A stretch of DNA of 64,000 nucleotides from Comamonas koreensis (GTDB lineage Bacteria > Pseudomonadota > Gammaproteobacteria > Burkholderiales > Burkholderiaceae_C): assembly GCF_014076495.1 (NCBI RefSeq), contig NZ_CP043575.1, positions 62,001-126,000 on the forward strand, given 5' to 3'. Below the pieces are notes generated by a model. The model was given only the letters and a program-made list of their open reading frames with translations. It was not told where the DNA came from and made no database searches. A program made the translations under genes and the position numbers. How positions within the stretch are numbered: the first letter of the stretch is position 1; every line of letters begins with the position of its first letter. Of this stretch, positions 17,331-25,800 are shown piece by piece.

Positions 17331-18253
17331 CTTTCACCTCCGCTTTGCAAGCAGCCCAGGCTGCAGCCGGCACCCAGCACTACCCTGCCTCCACCCTGTA
17401 TGTGGTGGCCACGCCCATCGGCAACCTGGCCGACATCACCCTGCGCGCGCTGCATGTGCTGGAGCTGGCCGATGCCGTCGCCTGCGAGGACACCCGCCAC
17501 ACCCACAGCATGCTACGCGCCTATGGCGTTGGCAAGTCGGGCGGCCAGCTGATTGCGCTGCACCAACACAACGAGGCCGAGGCGGCCGAGCAGGTCATCC
17601 ACCGCCTGCAGCAAGGCCAGCGCATTGCCTATGTGAGCGATGCCGGCACGCCCGGCGTCAGCGACCCGGGCGCGCGCCTGGCCGCCGCTGTGGCGCGCGC
17701 GGGCCTGCGCGTGAGCCCCCTGCCCGGCGCCAGCAGCGTGACCGCGCTGGTCAGTGCCGCCGGTGCGGTGGCCGGTGAAGGCGCCAGCAGCGGCTTTGCA
17801 TTTATCGGTTTTCTGCCCACCAAGGCGCAGGAGCGCCAGCAGGCCGTCGCCCAACTGGCGCAAGACCCGCGCACCCTCGTGCTGCTGGAGGCCCCCCACC
17901 GCATTGCCGACCTGGCCCAGGCGCTGGCCGTGCTGCAGGAGCGGCCCGTGACCTTGGGCCGCGAGCTGACCAAGCAGTTTGAAGACATTGCCACCATGGC
18001 TGCGGCCGATGTGCCCGGCTGGCTGGCGGCCGACCCGCACCGCAGCAAGGGCGAGTTTGCACTGCTGCTGCACCCGCAGGCGGTGCAAACCGATGGCCTG
18101 GCCGATGCCCACCGCGTGCTGGCGCTGCTGCTGGCCGAGCTGCCGACCAAGACCGCCGTCAAGCTGGCCGCCGACATCACGGGCGCGCCGCGCAATGCGC
18201 TGTATGACACGGCACTCGCCTGGAAGCGCGATGCCGAGCAAGGCGACGACTGA
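17321..18253 (+). CDS. rsmI: 16S rRNA 2'-O-ribose C1402 methyltransferase RsmI
   Basis: 310 residues counted from GTG 17321 (VSASFTSALQAAQ); an upstream in-frame start at 17273 is possible but would lie deeper in yraN. The tetrapyrrole-methylase-fold signatures are clear: LYVVATPIGNLADITLRALHVLELADAVACEDTRHT, then YVSDAGTPGVSDPGARL and LPGASSVTALVSAAG, then FIGFLPTK. It methylates C1402 of 16S rRNA with S-adenosylmethionine. It is divergent from yraN, as in E. coli, where lpoA lies between; no lpoA is present here. Confidence 0.95.
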   Translation: MSASFTSALQAAQAAAGTQHYPASTLYVVATPIGNLADITLRALHVLELADAVACEDTRHTHSMLRAYGVGKSGGQLIALHQHNEAEAAEQVIHRLQQGQRIAYVSDAGTPGVSDPGARLAAAVARAGLRVSPLPGASSVTALVSAAGAVAGEGASSGFAFIGFLPTKAQERQQAVAQLAQDPRTLVLLEAPHRIADLAQALAVLQERPVTLGRELTKQFEDIATMAAADVPGWLAADPHRSKGEFALLLHPQAVQTDGLADAHRVLALLLAELPTKTAVKLAADITGAPRNALYDTALAWKRDAEQGDD

Positions 18254-18274
18254 TCGCCGCTGCTGCGCTGAGGT

Positions 18275-19540
18275 TTAAAGCGCCTGGCCGTGCACCAGGC
18301 CCGCCGCCACACCGCCAAACAGATCGCCCTCGACCTGCGGGGTATCGGGAAAAGCCTGCGCCAGCGCCGCGCGCAGCGGCTGCAAGGCCGATGAACCGCC
18401 GGTCAGGTAGATCGCATCGATCTGCCCCTGCTGCAGGCCGGCGGCCTGCACACAGTCCAGCGCGCACTGCGCCACCTGGGCCAGCAATGCCTGCAGGCAT
18501 TGCTGCAGATCGTCGGGCCAAACCTCGGGGCTCAGGCCCGGCTCCAGCCAATCGACTTCGAGCTTTTGCACGCGCTGGTGGTTGGACAGGCCGATCTTGG
18601 TTTCCTCGACCGCGTTGGCCAGGCGGTGGCCCCAGTGCTCTTGCAAGAGCCGCACCAGCCGGTCATGCAGGGCCGTATCGCTGTAGCTGCTGCGCAGCGC
18701 CTGCACCTCGCGCTGGCGCTGCGGGCTGTACAGCCACTGGATCAGGTGCCAGGTGGAGAGGTCATGGAAGACCGCGCTGGGCACCTCGCGCCCGCTGGGC
18801 CCCACATGCTGCAGGCCCAACAGCGGCATGGCCGCCATCAGGCTCAGGCGCCGGTCAAAATCGGTGCCGCCAATGTGTACACCGGTGGTGGCCAGAATAT
18901 CGCTGCTGCGCTCGGGCTTGTTGCGGCGCTCGGGGCCCAGGCGCACCACGGTGAAGTCCGAGGTACCGCCGCCGATGTCGACCACCAGCACCAGCGCCTC
19001 ATTGGCAATGCGCTGCTCATAGTCCAGCGCTGCGGCAATCGGCTCCAGCTGGAAGCGCACGTCCTTGAAACCGGCTGCCTGCGCGGCATGCTGCAAGGCC
19101 GTTTGCGCCGCCTGGTCACGCCCCGCGTCCTCGTCAACAAAATGCACCGGCCGGCCCATGACGACGGTGCTGGGCAGATGGCCCATCTGGCGCTCGGCCG
19201 TAGCGGCCAGCTGCTGCACAAACAGCGCCACGATGTCCTGGTAGGCCACCAGCTTGCCGTGCACCACCGTTTTCTCCTGCATCAGCGCGCTGCCCAGCAG
19301 GCTTTTGAGCGAGCGCATCAGCCGCCCTTCAGTGCCTTCCAGATAGCGCGAGACGGCGTCGCGCCCATAGTGGGTGCTGTGGTCCTCGGTGTTGAAGAAT
19401 ACGGCTGTCGGCATGGCTTGCGCGGCGCCCTCGGCCTGCAACAGCGTCGAGGGACCGGGCGCGGCCAGGTCGGGCTTGAACGCCATGGCCGAATTGGAGG
19501 TGCCGAAATCAATGCCCAGGATGGCGGATGCAGATGACAT
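18275..19540 (-). CDS. yegD: Hsp70 family chaperone-like ATPase (YegD-like)
   Basis: 421 residues, shorter than DnaK. Actin-like ATPase motifs are present: GIDFGTSNSAMAF (phosphate 1, residues 8-20), LVVDIGGGTSDFTVVRLG (phosphate 2) and IYLTGGSSALQPLRAAL (adenosine). There is no DnaK-type substrate-binding domain, so it is an Hsp70-like protein of the YegD group with unknown client. The upstream 250 bp on this strand contains a -10-like TATAAT and a hairpin (candidate small RNA or leader). It converges with rsmI; their stops are about 20 bp apart. Confidence 0.87.
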   Translation of the reverse strand: MSSASAILGIDFGTSNSAMAFKPDLAAPGPSTLLQAEGAAQAMPTAVFFNTEDHSTHYGRDAVSRYLEGTEGRLMRSLKSLLGSALMQEKTVVHGKLVAYQDIVALFVQQLAATAERQMGHLPSTVVMGRPVHFVDEDAGRDQAAQTALQHAAQAAGFKDVRFQLEPIAAALDYEQRIANEALVLVVDIGGGTSDFTVVRLGPERRNKPERSSDILATTGVHIGGTDFDRRLSLMAAMPLLGLQHVGPSGREVPSAVFHDLSTWHLIQWLYSPQRQREVQALRSSYSDTALHDRLVRLLQEHWGHRLANAVEETKIGLSNHQRVQKLEVDWLEPGLSPEVWPDDLQQCLQALLAQVAQCALDCVQAAGLQQGQIDAIYLTGGSSALQPLRAALAQAFPDTPQVEGDLFGGVAAGLVHGQAL

Positions 19541-19616
19541 AAAGACCAGATCCGACGCGGGAATCGGACGAAAAAATCAAGGCATGCCGGTTGCAAAAAT
19601 GCAGATCCGGTGCCGG

Positions 19617-19739
19617 TATAAAAAGGGAAAAGCCTCTGTACCCTAGCGGATGCAGAGGCCCAAATGCGACTGGCCTGACACGGAGTCGGTTGACCCAGGC
19701 GTGCGCTGCAAGAACGGTCTTTGCGCGCCGCGACCGGAA
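19617..19739 (-). ncRNA. Candidate small RNA or leader upstream of the Hsp70-like gene
   Basis: On the minus strand a consensus TATAAT (19746-19741) is followed about 7 nt later by a roughly 115-nt segment. That segment begins with a CGGTC...GACCG hairpin. It ends in a 7-bp stem GCCTCTG (19659-19653) / CAGAGGC (19638-19632), then TTTTCCCTTTTT. This promoter-plus-terminator layout fits an sRNA, or a 5' leader with an attenuator for the gene starting at 19540. There is no good -35 element, and the U-tract is interrupted by CCC. I recognise no known RNA family. Confidence 0.35.
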
Positions 19740-19787
19740 AATTATAGGGCAAGCGCATGCAGCGACCGCAGGCAAACCATAACCCCT

Positions 19788-20114
19788 TAAGAACCTGTTC
19801 AAAGTCTCCTCGCGCCGCGACAGTGTCTTTGCGGGATGGGATGCGAGGGGGACGCCCAGCCGCGCAACACCGCAGCAATAGCCCAGCTATTGCGAGGATT
19901 TGCAACGACGCAGACCGCCCCTGCCCGGGCGGCCCTCGCCGGGCGCCCCTTCCCGGGCAGCGCAAAGCCACTATCCCTACGGGTTGGGGTGGAATCGGGC
20001 GATTTCTGCGCGCTGGCCCTTGCTTGCACTCCGGTGCAAGCTGCGTTCCATCCCTTCGAACTCATCCCGATTGCACTCCAACGCGGCTGCGTAGAGACTT
20101 AGAACAGGTTCTAA
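19788..20114 (-). repeat. 327-bp element with terminal inverted repeats, copy 2
   Basis: This is the reverse complement of the element at 678-990, bounded by TTAAGAACCTGTTCAAAGT at the left and AGAACAGGTTCTAA at the right. By eye the two copies differ at few positions, plus one extra GC-rich block of about 17 bp in copy 2 (the CCCGGGAAGGGGCG-type segment near 19945-19965). It lies between the divergent Hsp70-like gene and panC, so it is not tied to gene ends as a terminator would be. No clear target duplication is visible. A conserved open frame is present, but I do not consider it a gene. Confidence 0.8.
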
Positions 20115-20183
20115 TAGCCCTATACAAAGCCCATCGGCGTGCTGCTATGCTCTGCGCTCCCTGCACCACCGCTGGCAACGCCC

Positions 20184-21041
20184 ATGCCCACCATGCAAGT
20201 CACCCATACCATCGCAGAACTCCGACAAGCCCTGGCCGAGCGCGGCCGGCCCGCCTTTGTGCCCACCATGGGCAATCTGCATGCAGGCCATATCTCGCTG
20301 GTGCATGAGGCCAAACGCCATGGCGCAGTGACGGTGGCGAGCATCTTTGTCAACCGCCTGCAGTTCCTGCCGACCGAAGATTTCGACAGCTATCCCCGCA
20401 CCTGGGAGGGCGACTGCGCCCAGTTGCAGGCGGCCGGCTGCGACATCCTGTTTGCCCCGCGCGAGAAGGACCTGTACCCCGAGCCCCAGCTGTTCAAGGT
20501 GCAGCCCGACCCAGCACTGGCCGACATTCTGGAAGGCGAGTTCCGCCCCGGCTTTTTCACCGGGGTCTGCACCGTCGTGATGAAGCTGTTCAGCTGCGTA
20601 TTCGCCAGCACCGGCGGGGGCGCGGCCATTTTTGGCTGGAAGGACTACCAGCAGCTGATGGTCATCCGCCGCATGGTGGCGCAGTTTGCGCTGCCCATCG
20701 AGATCATCGGCTGCCCCACCGCGCGCGCCGACGACGGCCTGGCACTGAGCTCGCGCAATGGCTACCTGAGCGCGGCCGAGCGCCAGCAGGCCATGGCCCT
20801 GTCCCAAGCATTGAAGGCGCTGGCCGCCGCCGCCCGCAACGTGCCCACCAACCTGCCTGCGCTCGAAGCCCAGGCCATGCAGTCGCTGCGGGCCCTGGGC
20901 TGGGAGCCCGATTACCTGACCGTGCGCCAGCGCCACAACCTGCTGGCGCCCGCCGAAGGCGAGCTGGCCAGCGCGCCGCTGGTGGCGCTGGGCGCGGCAC
21001 GCCTGGGCAGCACGCGGCTGATCGATAACCTGGAGTTTTAA
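20184..21041 (+). CDS. panC: Pantothenate synthetase
   Basis: 285 residues from ATG 20184 (MPTMQVTHTIAEL); ATG 20193 is equally possible. It joins pantoate and beta-alanine with ATP in vitamin B5/CoA synthesis, in the cytoplasm. Signatures: VPTMGNLHAGHISLVHEAKRHG (nucleotide HIGH-like motif), SIFVNRLQF, FRPGFFTGVCTVVMKLF, FGWKDYQQLMVIRRM (usually FGQKD; Gln replaced by Trp here), DGLALSSRNGYLS. The catalytic Lys of the KDYQQ segment is kept. The repeat element ends about 70 bp upstream. Confidence 0.95.
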   Translation: MPTMQVTHTIAELRQALAERGRPAFVPTMGNLHAGHISLVHEAKRHGAVTVASIFVNRLQFLPTEDFDSYPRTWEGDCAQLQAAGCDILFAPREKDLYPEPQLFKVQPDPALADILEGEFRPGFFTGVCTVVMKLFSCVFASTGGGAAIFGWKDYQQLMVIRRMVAQFALPIEIIGCPTARADDGLALSSRNGYLSAAERQQAMALSQALKALAAAARNVPTNLPALEAQAMQSLRALGWEPDYLTVRQRHNLLAPAEGELASAPLVALGAARLGSTRLIDNLEF

Positions 21042-21442
21042 GGCGCTGCGCCAGCCCCATCGCTGTGGCCCATGGGCCAGCAGCCCGGCCGGGGTCTGGG
21101 CAGCCAGAGTGTGATGGGCGCACCCAACCTTAAAACGCTCCACTTTTGATAGCAATCAAGAAAGCACACAGGCGGCAGTGAAGGCTGCCTCTGGGCTGAC
21201 AATTGTTTGCTGCATTCGCGCTGCAGTCGGGCAAAAACATACACGCCCAATCATCAATAGACAGTACATTCCCATTTAATTAATCAATACATTACCTGGA
21301 TTGAACGTCCATGCATGGCTTTGTCGAGTGCCTGCATCGGCCATTACACGCCTGGTTTATGATTCATATTGATACATATAGCATCTACTAGTTACATTGC
21401 TGGATGAGGCTATGTGCTGCGTTTTGTGGCTGAGCAGATTCC
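21042..21442. other. Gene-free spacer between panC and the surface-protein gene
   Basis: About 400 bp without a convincing gene. The first 80 bp is GC-rich with a GGCCCATGGGCC palindrome (21068-21079). The remainder becomes AT-rich (TTAATTAATCAATACATT near 21275) and probably holds the promoter of the gene at 21455. I could not assign -35/-10 elements with confidence. Confidence 0.4.
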
Positions 21443-21454
21443 ATGGGAAGAGAC

Positions 21455-23458
21455 ATGACCAATCCATTGATGTTTTTCAGGCTGCTGCTGGCAGCTTTTT
21501 TGTTGAGCTTCGGCGCGCAGCATGCCCTGGCGCAAAAGGTGTTGCTGCTAACGACCAATATTGCAGGGCCCAATGCAGAGCAGGATGATGCAATCCGCGC
21601 ATATACCAACCTGCAAAACGAGTTCTCTTCCCAACTCGCCAGCACCAGTGACCTCACTCGAATGTCCGTGCTGGGCAATGCCAATGCGATCTCGGCGACC
21701 ACGTTCACCGATGCTCCTGGCCCTTACGACATCGTGATTGTCGCTGGCACCTACCGCTCGATCGATGATACCAATTGGGCCGTTCTGCAAAATGCAGTCG
21801 CCAACCGCTGGGCCAATTCCATAGTGTTCTTTGTCGATGGATGCTGTGAGGGACAAAATAGCGGCAATGCGAGAAGGATGGTGGCTACGCTGAACGCCGG
21901 TGCCCAGGCAAGTTTTACCTTGGGCGCCACGGTCAATGGATTTCAAGCCTTCTCACTGAACACCAACTCGCCCTATGCAAGCTCTTTTGCAGCGCTGAAC
22001 CCTTTGCAAGGGGGCTACTACACCTATATCAATAACGTACCTGCCAACAATGCACTGTATGTACCCGGGGGCGCTCTCCCACCGACAGGATCTGCGCCAT
22101 GGGACAACGTCTATGGCCTGCTGATTCCGACAGCCCAGTCCAATGCAGGCCGAGGCGCTTGCGTGTTTGCCGTGGTCGACATCTCGTTATTTGACGCTGC
22201 GCCATGGGCTGCCAACCAAGGAAAAATCGCTCCTGCCTTCCTGAGCGCCGCCACCTCCGAGACCGGTGCCTGCGGCCTGCCCAAGGTCAGCAAGAGCTTT
22301 GACAGGGCGGATGTCTATCTGGGCGGCAGCGATAACAACACGCTGCTGACCATCACCTTGTCCAACGGCACACCCAACCCCATCACCAACGTTAACCTGA
22401 CCGACAACCTACCCGCGCCTTTGGTAGTGGCTGCAGGTGCGGTGGGCAACACCTGCACAGCAGGCAACCTCAGTGCTGCCGTGGATTCCAGCGTCATCAG
22501 CAACAACGGCTTTACCATCCCTTCCGGCGGTTGCACCATCACCGTGCCCGTGCAATGGCCCAACACCGATGCCGGCCGCCAGGCATGCATCAGCACCCCA
22601 TCGGTGACCAACACCATCACGCCAGGTACCGACTTTGTCTCGCCCACCGGCCAGGTCAATACGCCAGCCACCGCAACACTCGCCTGCCATGCCGCGCAGC
22701 TTGCCATCTCCAAGCAGGTGGTCTGGCCCGCCAACGTCACGCCCGTGGATCTGACGGGCAGCAGCTTCCCGGTCTCGGTGGTCTGCACCGGCAGCGATGG
22801 CGTGGTCGCGCCAGCGATCAACACCTCGATCACGCTGGACACGGCCACCACCGGCAGCGTCTCCATCACGCCGGTGATCGCCAGCGGCAGCTGCGTGGTG
22901 ACCGAGGGCACGCGCCCCACGCCGCCCGCCAACCATCTCTGGGAGGAAGACCCCGCGCCCAGCGTCTCCGTCACGATGGCAGCGCCCCCAGCGGCCAATA
23001 GCGCGCAGCTGGTCAACACCTTGGCACGCGCCAACACTGATATCACGATCAGCAAGACCGTGGCCGGCGGCCCGGCAGCGGGCATCAGCGGCAGCTTCAG
23101 CTTTAGCGCCAACTGCGGTGCAGACGGCAGCTTTACTACGGCAGTGAGCTTGAGCGGCAGCAACGCAGGCGCCATCGCCATCACCAACGTGCCCCAGGGC
23201 GCCAGCTGCACCGTGAGCGAAGCGCCCACCATGCCCGAGGCGCCAGCAGGCTACACCTGGAGCACCAGCCTGCCCGCGCCAGTGACGCTGGTCACCGCAG
23301 CCAATGGCAACACGGCCTCCTTCGTCAACACGCTGGTGCGCACGGCGCCTGCTGTGCCCGCTGCAGTGCCTGCGCTGGACACCATCAAGCTGCTGCTGAT
23401 GGCCGTGGCGATGGCGCTGATGGGCATGCTGGTGCTGCGACGCGCGCAACGCCGCTGA
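21455..23458 (+). CDS. Exported multi-domain surface protein with IPTL-CTERM-like tail
   Basis: About 667 residues from ATG 21455, preceded by GGAAGAGAC; the start gives the signal peptide MTNPLMFFRLLLAAFLLSFGAQHALA. Residues about 28-240 form an alpha/beta domain beginning KVLLLTTNIAGPN (Rossmann-like, GATase/ThuA reminiscent). Then come DUF11-like beta domains (ITLSNGTPNPITNVNLTDNLPAPL) and two DUF5979-like repeats (ISKQVVWPANVTPVDLTG.., ISKTVAGGPAAGISGSF..). The C-terminus is VPALDTIKLLLMAVAMALMGMLVLRRAQRR, a short motif, a hydrophobic helix and a basic end. That is the layout of exosortase/rhombosortase-type sorting tags. The function is unknown. A second such gene converges on it. Confidence 0.8.
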   Translation: MTNPLMFFRLLLAAFLLSFGAQHALAQKVLLLTTNIAGPNAEQDDAIRAYTNLQNEFSSQLASTSDLTRMSVLGNANAISATTFTDAPGPYDIVIVAGTYRSIDDTNWAVLQNAVANRWANSIVFFVDGCCEGQNSGNARRMVATLNAGAQASFTLGATVNGFQAFSLNTNSPYASSFAALNPLQGGYYTYINNVPANNALYVPGGALPPTGSAPWDNVYGLLIPTAQSNAGRGACVFAVVDISLFDAAPWAANQGKIAPAFLSAATSETGACGLPKVSKSFDRADVYLGGSDNNTLLTITLSNGTPNPITNVNLTDNLPAPLVVAAGAVGNTCTAGNLSAAVDSSVISNNGFTIPSGGCTITVPVQWPNTDAGRQACISTPSVTNTITPGTDFVSPTGQVNTPATATLACHAAQLAISKQVVWPANVTPVDLTGSSFPVSVVCTGSDGVVAPAINTSITLDTATTGSVSITPVIASGSCVVTEGTRPTPPANHLWEEDPAPSVSVTMAAPPAANSAQLVNTLARANTDITISKTVAGGPAAGISGSFSFSANCGADGSFTTAVSLSGSNAGAIAITNVPQGASCTVSEAPTMPEAPAGYTWSTSLPAPVTLVTAANGNTASFVNTLVRTAPAVPAAVPALDTIKLLLMAVAMALMGMLVLRRAQRR

Positions 23459-23504
23459 GATGATGGCAGCGCGTGCCACTGACAGTGGTACAGCGCCCCA
23501 CTAT

Positions 23505-23547
23505 CAAAAAAAGGCCTGGGTTCGGCATGGTGCTGAACCCAGGCCTT
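23505..23547 (-). terminator. Intrinsic terminator of the minus-strand surface-protein gene
   Basis: AAGGCCTGGGTTC (23511-23523) and GAACCCAGGCCTT (23535-23547) form a perfect 13-bp stem. On the minus strand it is followed by seven Ts. On the plus strand no T-run follows, so termination of the convergent gene here would be weak. Confidence 0.88.
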
Positions 23548-23599
23548 GTGCCTTGGTGGCGGGACCCAACCCGGTGCTGCGCTGTCGCAGCGCGCCAGA

Positions 23600-24793
23600 T
23601 CAGGCGCGGTTGCGAGCGGCGCGCAGGCTGGCAAAGCCTGCGACCAAGGCCGACAGCAGCAGCACGCCCCAAGGTGCATTGGCGGGAACCGGTGTTGGGG
23701 TGGATGGCGTGCTGGGCGCAGTGAAGGTCACGGTGGACACCTGCGGTGGGTTCAAGCCCGCCGATTCAATGTTGTCAGGCCCATTGGCATAGGCGCCAGC
23801 AGTGGCAGATGTGACGTTGACGGACACCGTGCAGGACTCCATCGCATCGGCCAGATTGCCGGTCACATCGATGCTGGTGGCACCGGCTGCTGCCGTCACG
23901 ACGCCGCTGGGGCAGGTCGTAGCAGTTGCAGGTGTGGGCGCTACCACCAGGCCTGCAGGCAGGTTGTCGGTAAACGACCAGCCGGCCTTGGCGCCCAGCT
24001 CCGTCGTATTGGTGACCGTGAAGGTCAGCACGCTCACGCCGCCTACTGGCTGGGTCGCCGGGCTGAACGATTTGTCCAGGGTCGGGCTGACGTCCAGCAA
24101 CTGGATATTGTCAAAGGCATGGTCATTACCGCCGCCACTGCCATTGGCATTGGTCATGCGGATGCCGACCGAGGCGCTGTTGACCAGTACACCGCCACTG
24201 GTATTGGTGCCCACCCGTGCACCTTGCCCCGCCGTCGCGGCGCCAGCAGCGCCCAGCGCTGGCATGTCCTGCAACGTGCCGCCACATCCATTGATCTGAC
24301 CACCGGCAGCAACTGGGGTGCCGTCATCGAGCAAAGCAAACTGCAACTGCGGCGCGGGGGCCCGGTAGCAGTTGGCGGCAGCCACGTCTATACCCACGGC
24401 GATGAAGCGGCTGGGGATCGACAGCGTCAGGGGCGTCGCCGTTTCAAACTCCACATTGCCCGCGCCAGGATTGTTGGAGGTATAGGCCGACACGGCGAAA
24501 TTGGTCGCGGGTGTCGCCTGGCCCTTGAAGGTGCCAATCGCCTGTGCCAGCTGCTGGGTCACATTCCAGGCCTCCTGGGTGCCACAGCTGGCGGTCTGGC
24601 CATCGGCTCCGGCAACCGGCTGGTCTGCCGAGGACATCAGCCCGTTGCAGCCTGTGAGCCAAGACGGGGCTGCCGTATAGGTTTGGCCCGTTACACCCAC
24701 ATAATCCGTCAGAATATCCCCGCTGGTGGCGGGCGAAATATTTTGAAAGTCTTCCGTGAATATTACGGGCGGCGCCTGCGGCACCCCTGGCAC
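23600..24793 (-). CDS. Surface protein with DUF11-like domain and C-terminal sorting-like tail; start unclear
   Basis: About 397 residues if it starts at GTG 24793. The open frame continues upstream past 24850 without an ATG. The sequence just before (VVLSVARCIGFGYAVPGVPQA) looks like a poor or damaged signal peptide. The N-terminal part is a beta-rich domain (IFTEDFQNISP.., FIAVGIDVAAANCY..). A DUF11-like domain follows (LDKSFSPATQPVGGVSVLTFTVTNTTELGAKAGWSFTDNLPAGLVV). The tail VPANAPWGVLLLSALVAGFASLRAARNRA resembles IPTL-CTERM. It is probably cell-surface or secreted. It lies directly downstream of two alpha-CTD-like genes on the same strand (57-bp gap), possibly co-transcribed. Confidence 0.72.
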   Translation of the reverse strand: MPGVPQAPPVIFTEDFQNISPATSGDILTDYVGVTGQTYTAAPSWLTGCNGLMSSADQPVAGADGQTASCGTQEAWNVTQQLAQAIGTFKGQATPATNFAVSAYTSNNPGAGNVEFETATPLTLSIPSRFIAVGIDVAAANCYRAPAPQLQFALLDDGTPVAAGGQINGCGGTLQDMPALGAAGAATAGQGARVGTNTSGGVLVNSASVGIRMTNANGSGGGNDHAFDNIQLLDVSPTLDKSFSPATQPVGGVSVLTFTVTNTTELGAKAGWSFTDNLPAGLVVAPTPATATTCPSGVVTAAAGATSIDVTGNLADAMESCTVSVNVTSATAGAYANGPDNIESAGLNPPQVSTVTFTAPSTPSTPTPVPANAPWGVLLLSALVAGFASLRAARNRA

Positions 24794-24851
24794 CGCATAA
24801 CCAAATCCGATGCACCTAGCTACGGATAGGACAACATGGACAACCGCCCGA

Positions 24852-25301
24852 TTAGCGGATTTTTCCGTTGCCTGGCGGCACGTAGCGCTGGCCTGGGAAG
24901 TAGACCCGTTCAATCTCGCGCAGCGAGCCCTCGCCCAGCGAGCGGATCTTGAGCAGTTCATGCGGGTAGGCCTGGCGCAGTTGCTCGGGGGTGGTGATGT
25001 CACCGCGCGCCAGTGCCCGGACAATGGCCACGGGCAGCGAGCCATTGAGGCAAGAGCCGGAGACAAAGGGCAGCTTGGGCCTCGAGTGCATGGGAACATA
25101 GGACTGGCCAGGCAAAAAGGCCTTTTCGATCTTGCGCAGCCGCAGCAGACCAATGCCCTTGATCGCGAGCAGCCCCAGCGGGTAGGCCTTGCGCACCGCC
25201 TCGACGCTATCGATGCCGTGGTGCACCAGAATCCGTACCAATGGCGCAGGCAGCTTCCCGTCTAGTGAAGTGGAGGGGTGGATCTCTGAACCATTTGCCA
25301 T
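24852..25301 (-). CDS. Small protein of two tandem alpha-CTD-like helical repeats
   Basis: 149 residues. Two halves repeat one pattern: LDGKLPAPLVRILVHHGIDSVEAVRKAYPLGLLAIKGIGLLRLRKIEKAFLPGQ (about 14-67) and LNGSLPVAIVRALARGDITTPEQLRQAYPHELLKIRSLGEGSLREIERVYFPGQ (about 84-138). 'I.t.e.l..ay...Ll.I..lG...l.eIE' is the helix-hairpin-helix pattern of the RNA polymerase alpha-subunit C-terminal domain. Such domains bind DNA or transcription factors. I do not recognise a named family. The neighbour at 25318-25800 has the same architecture, so they are probably duplicates. Confidence 0.72.
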   Translation of the reverse strand: MANGSEIHPSTSLDGKLPAPLVRILVHHGIDSVEAVRKAYPLGLLAIKGIGLLRLRKIEKAFLPGQSYVPMHSRPKLPFVSGSCLNGSLPVAIVRALARGDITTPEQLRQAYPHELLKIRSLGEGSLREIERVYFPGQRYVPPGNGKIR

Positions 25302-25317
25302 ATTTATGAAATCATAA

Positions 25318-25800
25318 TCATCTTTGCTTAATTGTGTTACTTATGGTTTTTCTTGATTTCATCGGCTCAAAGCGCTGCCCATCAAAAAACGTGGCCTCCA
25401 CTTCGCGCAGCGCCTTGATACCAAAGCCCGTTATCTCCACCAGGCGCCGGGGATAGGCGGCGACCAGCTGCTGCACGGTCTTGATGCCATGCCGGCGCAG
25501 GGTGATCAATACGCGCCGGGACACCAGGCCTTCGAGTGAGGTGCCATCCAGATCTTCTGTCTCGATCGGTGCCAGCACAGGCACCTCATAGCGCCGCCCC
25601 GGAAAAAGCAGCGCCTCGATCTGCCGAAAACGCACGGGCCCCAGGTAGTGGATTTTCAGCAGCTTGGCCGGATACAGTGCGTCGACCTGGGCCAGCGTGG
25701 TGATGTCGTGCCTGGCCAGCAGCTTCCATAGATCTGGCGGCAGAAGATCCTGGAGCGGCTTATCAGGCCGGTCAGGCGGTGGGGATGGTGATGTAGTCAT
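25318..25800 (-). CDS. Protein of two alpha-CTD-like helical repeats, paralogue of the next gene
   Basis: 160 residues from ATG 25800 (MTTSPSPPPDRPDKP); the longer frame up to 25869 is less likely. The first repeat reads LLPPDLWKLLARHDITTLAQVDALYPAKLLKIHYLGPVRFRQIEALLFPG. The second reads LEGLVSRRVLITLRRHGIKTVQQLVAAYPRRLVEITGFGIKALREVEATFFDG. The spacing and the 'I/L..I..G......E' ends match RpoA-CTD helix-hairpin-helix folds, and the first 15 residues are Pro-rich. The genes at 25800-25318 and 25301-24852 are 16 bp apart and likely one operon. No function is known to me; regulation of transcription is a guess. Confidence 0.7.
   Translation of the reverse strand: MTTSPSPPPDRPDKPLQDLLPPDLWKLLARHDITTLAQVDALYPAKLLKIHYLGPVRFRQIEALLFPGRRYEVPVLAPIETEDLDGTSLEGLVSRRVLITLRRHGIKTVQQLVAAYPRRLVEITGFGIKALREVEATFFDGQRFEPMKSRKTISNTIKQR

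Noticed and set aside
22315..23479. Minus-strand open frames opposite the surface-protein gene
   Set aside because: The plus-strand protein has a signal peptide, beta-domain repeats and a sorting-like tail; the opposite frames have none.
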